A stretch of DNA of 64,000 nucleotides from Proteiniphilum acetatigenes DSM 18083 (GTDB taxonomy: Bacteria; Bacteroidota; Bacteroidia; Bacteroidales; Dysgonomonadaceae), in assembly GCF_000380985.1 (NCBI RefSeq), contig NZ_KB905696.1, positions 124,001 to 188,000 on the forward strand. The letters are read 5' to 3'. The translations under genes were made by a program, and so were the position numbers. The stretch's first letter is position 1, and each line of letters begins with the position of its first letter. Below are positions 62,727-64,000 of the stretch, one piece after another. The notes beneath the pieces are model-generated. The model saw nothing but the letters and a program-made list of their open reading frames with translations, was not told the DNA's origin and searched no databases.

Positions 62727-63359
62727 ATGAAATCAACCAAAGTAGTTTACTTATCACTTTTTGTATGCTTTACTCTTCTAAGCTGCGAGAAAGAACCTAT
62801 TGACACTCCAGCCCCTGAAGTCGAACCGCAAATCTTCACTTATGTATATACAAATCAACATGAGACAAAAGATTTCAATGTATATGTCGGTCCGGAGGGT
62901 CAGAAAATTCCGTACAGTATAGACAATGCATCCCATTTCTGGGGAGAATATAGCTCATTGGGCCAACCATACTACGATACATTGGTTGTAGATACCAAGA
63001 ATGACAGTATATATCTGAAGCATCAATATTCGTCGATAAGTCAAGAACTTACTATCTCCTCCGACACGCTCAAATATAGTGCCGATGGCATGCTGTACTG
63101 GGGATTTTTTGTAGGAGACTCAACCTTTATAATGAACAGGGCACACTACTTTATTCACTATGACGGGCGGAAAACAGACTGGAATCCATACTCTCATATC
63201 GGTGCTTACGGTTATTGGCGTTACCATGAAGAAGCCCGGATGAATGAGTTCTTTCATAAGAATGCACGTTTCAGGAATTTACAGGATATGACGCTCCCAT
63301 CCGATACTATCGCATGGTTAACAGAGTATTATCATTTTAAACTGGTTGAAACCAAATAA
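62727..63359 (+). CDS. Lipoprotein of unknown function
   Basis: The 210-residue protein has a lipobox LLSC (Cys20) and a mature part rich in Tyr, Ser and Asp with alternating strands (EPQIFTYVYTNQHETKDFNV near residue 34, LYWGFFVGDSTFIMNRAHYF near 123). I recognise no family. It is monocistronic with its own promoter and faces the phosphoesterase gene at the right edge. Confidence 0.8.
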   Translation: MKSTKVVYLSLFVCFTLLSCEKEPIDTPAPEVEPQIFTYVYTNQHETKDFNVYVGPEGQKIPYSIDNASHFWGEYSSLGQPYYDTLVVDTKNDSIYLKHQYSSISQELTISSDTLKYSADGMLYWGFFVGDSTFIMNRAHYFIHYDGRKTDWNPYSHIGAYGYWRYHEEARMNEFFHKNARFRNLQDMTLPSDTIAWLTEYYHFKLVETK

Positions 63360-63382
63360 TTCCTGAGGAATATAATTTTTTA

Positions 63383-64000
63383 TCAATCCAACTCAAAGGT
63401 AAATTCATCATGAGGTTCAACTCTCCAGGCATATTTCTGTGTAGTGGGGGAAATAGCGAACAGAGGCGAGAAAGTCTTTACCTTTATAGTTTTTCCGTCC
63501 GGTAAAAACTCAAGGATACGCAGCCAGCCGTCGCCACCGTTACCATGCCACCCTCCACCAAGGGCCTGGGCGTTGAACACCATCTGGCTCACCTTTTTTC
63601 CTCCTGCATTTTCATCTACCCTGAAAGCGATGTGGCCTTTCGGATCATCGGGAATTCCAATATGACCGGCAAAAACCATCTGGATATTCTTCGAGGGTTG
63701 CACTAATTTCTGCCATACGGCTTCCCCGTAGTTCGGATCGGGAATCTTATAATTCTCATGCACGATATGCTTGTTGTTACTATCCATATAGGAATGCGTG
63801 AGGAGGATCACGGTATGATCCATATACTGCTCTTTTTCAATTATACCCTTTGCCCATTCCAGTGCTTCGTCACGCGGTGCAAATTCCAGTACGAGTACCA
63901 GAAACTTCCTTCCATGCGGACTGACAAACTCGTAAGCTGCATTTGCCAGTGTAGGTCTTCCTTCAGCATTCATTCCCACCTCACGGAGCATCTGCTGATT
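63383..64000 (-). CDS. Metallophosphoesterase, N-terminus beyond right edge
   Basis: The frame is open from the window edge (in-frame codons continue upstream of the Met at 63991), so only about 205 C-terminal residues are seen. Calcineurin-like metal ligands are visible in ILLTHSYMD and VFAGHIGIPD. The protein continues with a Gly-rich ALGGGWHGNGGDGWLRILEF and ends with a beta-rich domain. The family is a probable secreted or periplasmic phosphoesterase; the substrate is unknown. Confidence 0.8.
   Translation of the reverse strand, partial: NQQMLREVGMNAEGRPTLANAAYEFVSPHGRKFLVLVLEFAPRDEALEWAKGIIEKEQYMDHTVILLTHSYMDSNNKHIVHENYKIPDPNYGEAVWQKLVQPSKNIQMVFAGHIGIPDDPKGHIAFRVDENAGGKKVSQMVFNAQALGGGWHGNGGDGWLRILEFLPDGKTIKVKTFSPLFAISPTTQKYAWRVEPHDEFTFELD

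Overview
The window looks like a chromosomal segment of a Bacteroidales bacterium (phylum Bacteroidota), most likely near Dysgonomonadaceae/Porphyromonadaceae. The evidence is a SusC/SusD pair, an ECF sigma - FecR - TonB receptor operon, a PorW/SprE-like type IX secretion lipoprotein, many lipoproteins with a Cys lipobox, and Bacteroidota-type promoters (TAnnTTTG at -7, TTTG about 19-20 bases upstream). No rRNA, tRNA, CRISPR array or intact insertion sequence was seen. The family assignment is an inference from gene content.

Layout. 1-3.9 kb: a membrane protein cut by the left edge, purD, a FabK-like flavoenzyme and an MBL-fold hydrolase. 3.9-13.3 kb: a surface-polysaccharide locus with a flippase, a leftward nonulosonic (sialic/KDN-type) acid operon headed by a Rossmann protein of unknown activity, a decayed zone, a glycosyltransferase fragment next to an ORF6N gene, then a GT4, a methyltransferase and a GT2. 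13.3-26.7 kb: a polysaccharide utilisation locus with GH32, SusC, SusD, FHS permease and a sedoheptulokinase-like FGGY kinase transcribed leftward, and a GntR/LacI-type regulator and a divergent GH32-like lipoprotein rightward. 26.7-44.6 kb: mainly housekeeping genes (TrmH-type methylase, LpxH-like, DUF59, radC, yaaA, efp, purine permease with a Tsx-like porin, cysS, NSS transporter, aroA, zinc/manganese-type ABC permease, porW-like, rdgB, oxidoreductase). 44.6-47 kb: two toxin-antitoxin modules around a lipoprotein. 47-54.3 kb: ECF sigma factor, a frameshifted lipoprotein, a barrel protein, FecR, an STN-TonB receptor and a DUF4249 lipoprotein. 54.3-62.6 kb: an EamA permease and a complete trp operon (trpB-E-G-D-C-F-A) preceded by a leader peptide with tandem Trp codons and an intrinsic terminator. 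62.7-64 kb: a lipoprotein and a phosphoesterase cut by the right edge.

How the parts work together. The nonulosonate operon should make and CMP-activate a nine-carbon acidic sugar; the flippase and glycosyltransferases probably build it into a surface glycan. The PUL appears to bind and import an oligosaccharide, cleave it with GH32-type enzymes, move the monosaccharide inward with an FHS permease and phosphorylate it with an FGGY kinase. The trp operon carries the visible hallmarks of transcription attenuation.

The most unusual signals are non-coding. Two PUL intergenic regions carry related sequences in which one segment can pair either with an upstream arm or with the downstream start codon, and the pairing is kept by matching base changes in both copies. 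Several families of short dispersed repeats also sit just 5' of genes, mostly in the same orientation relative to the downstream gene.
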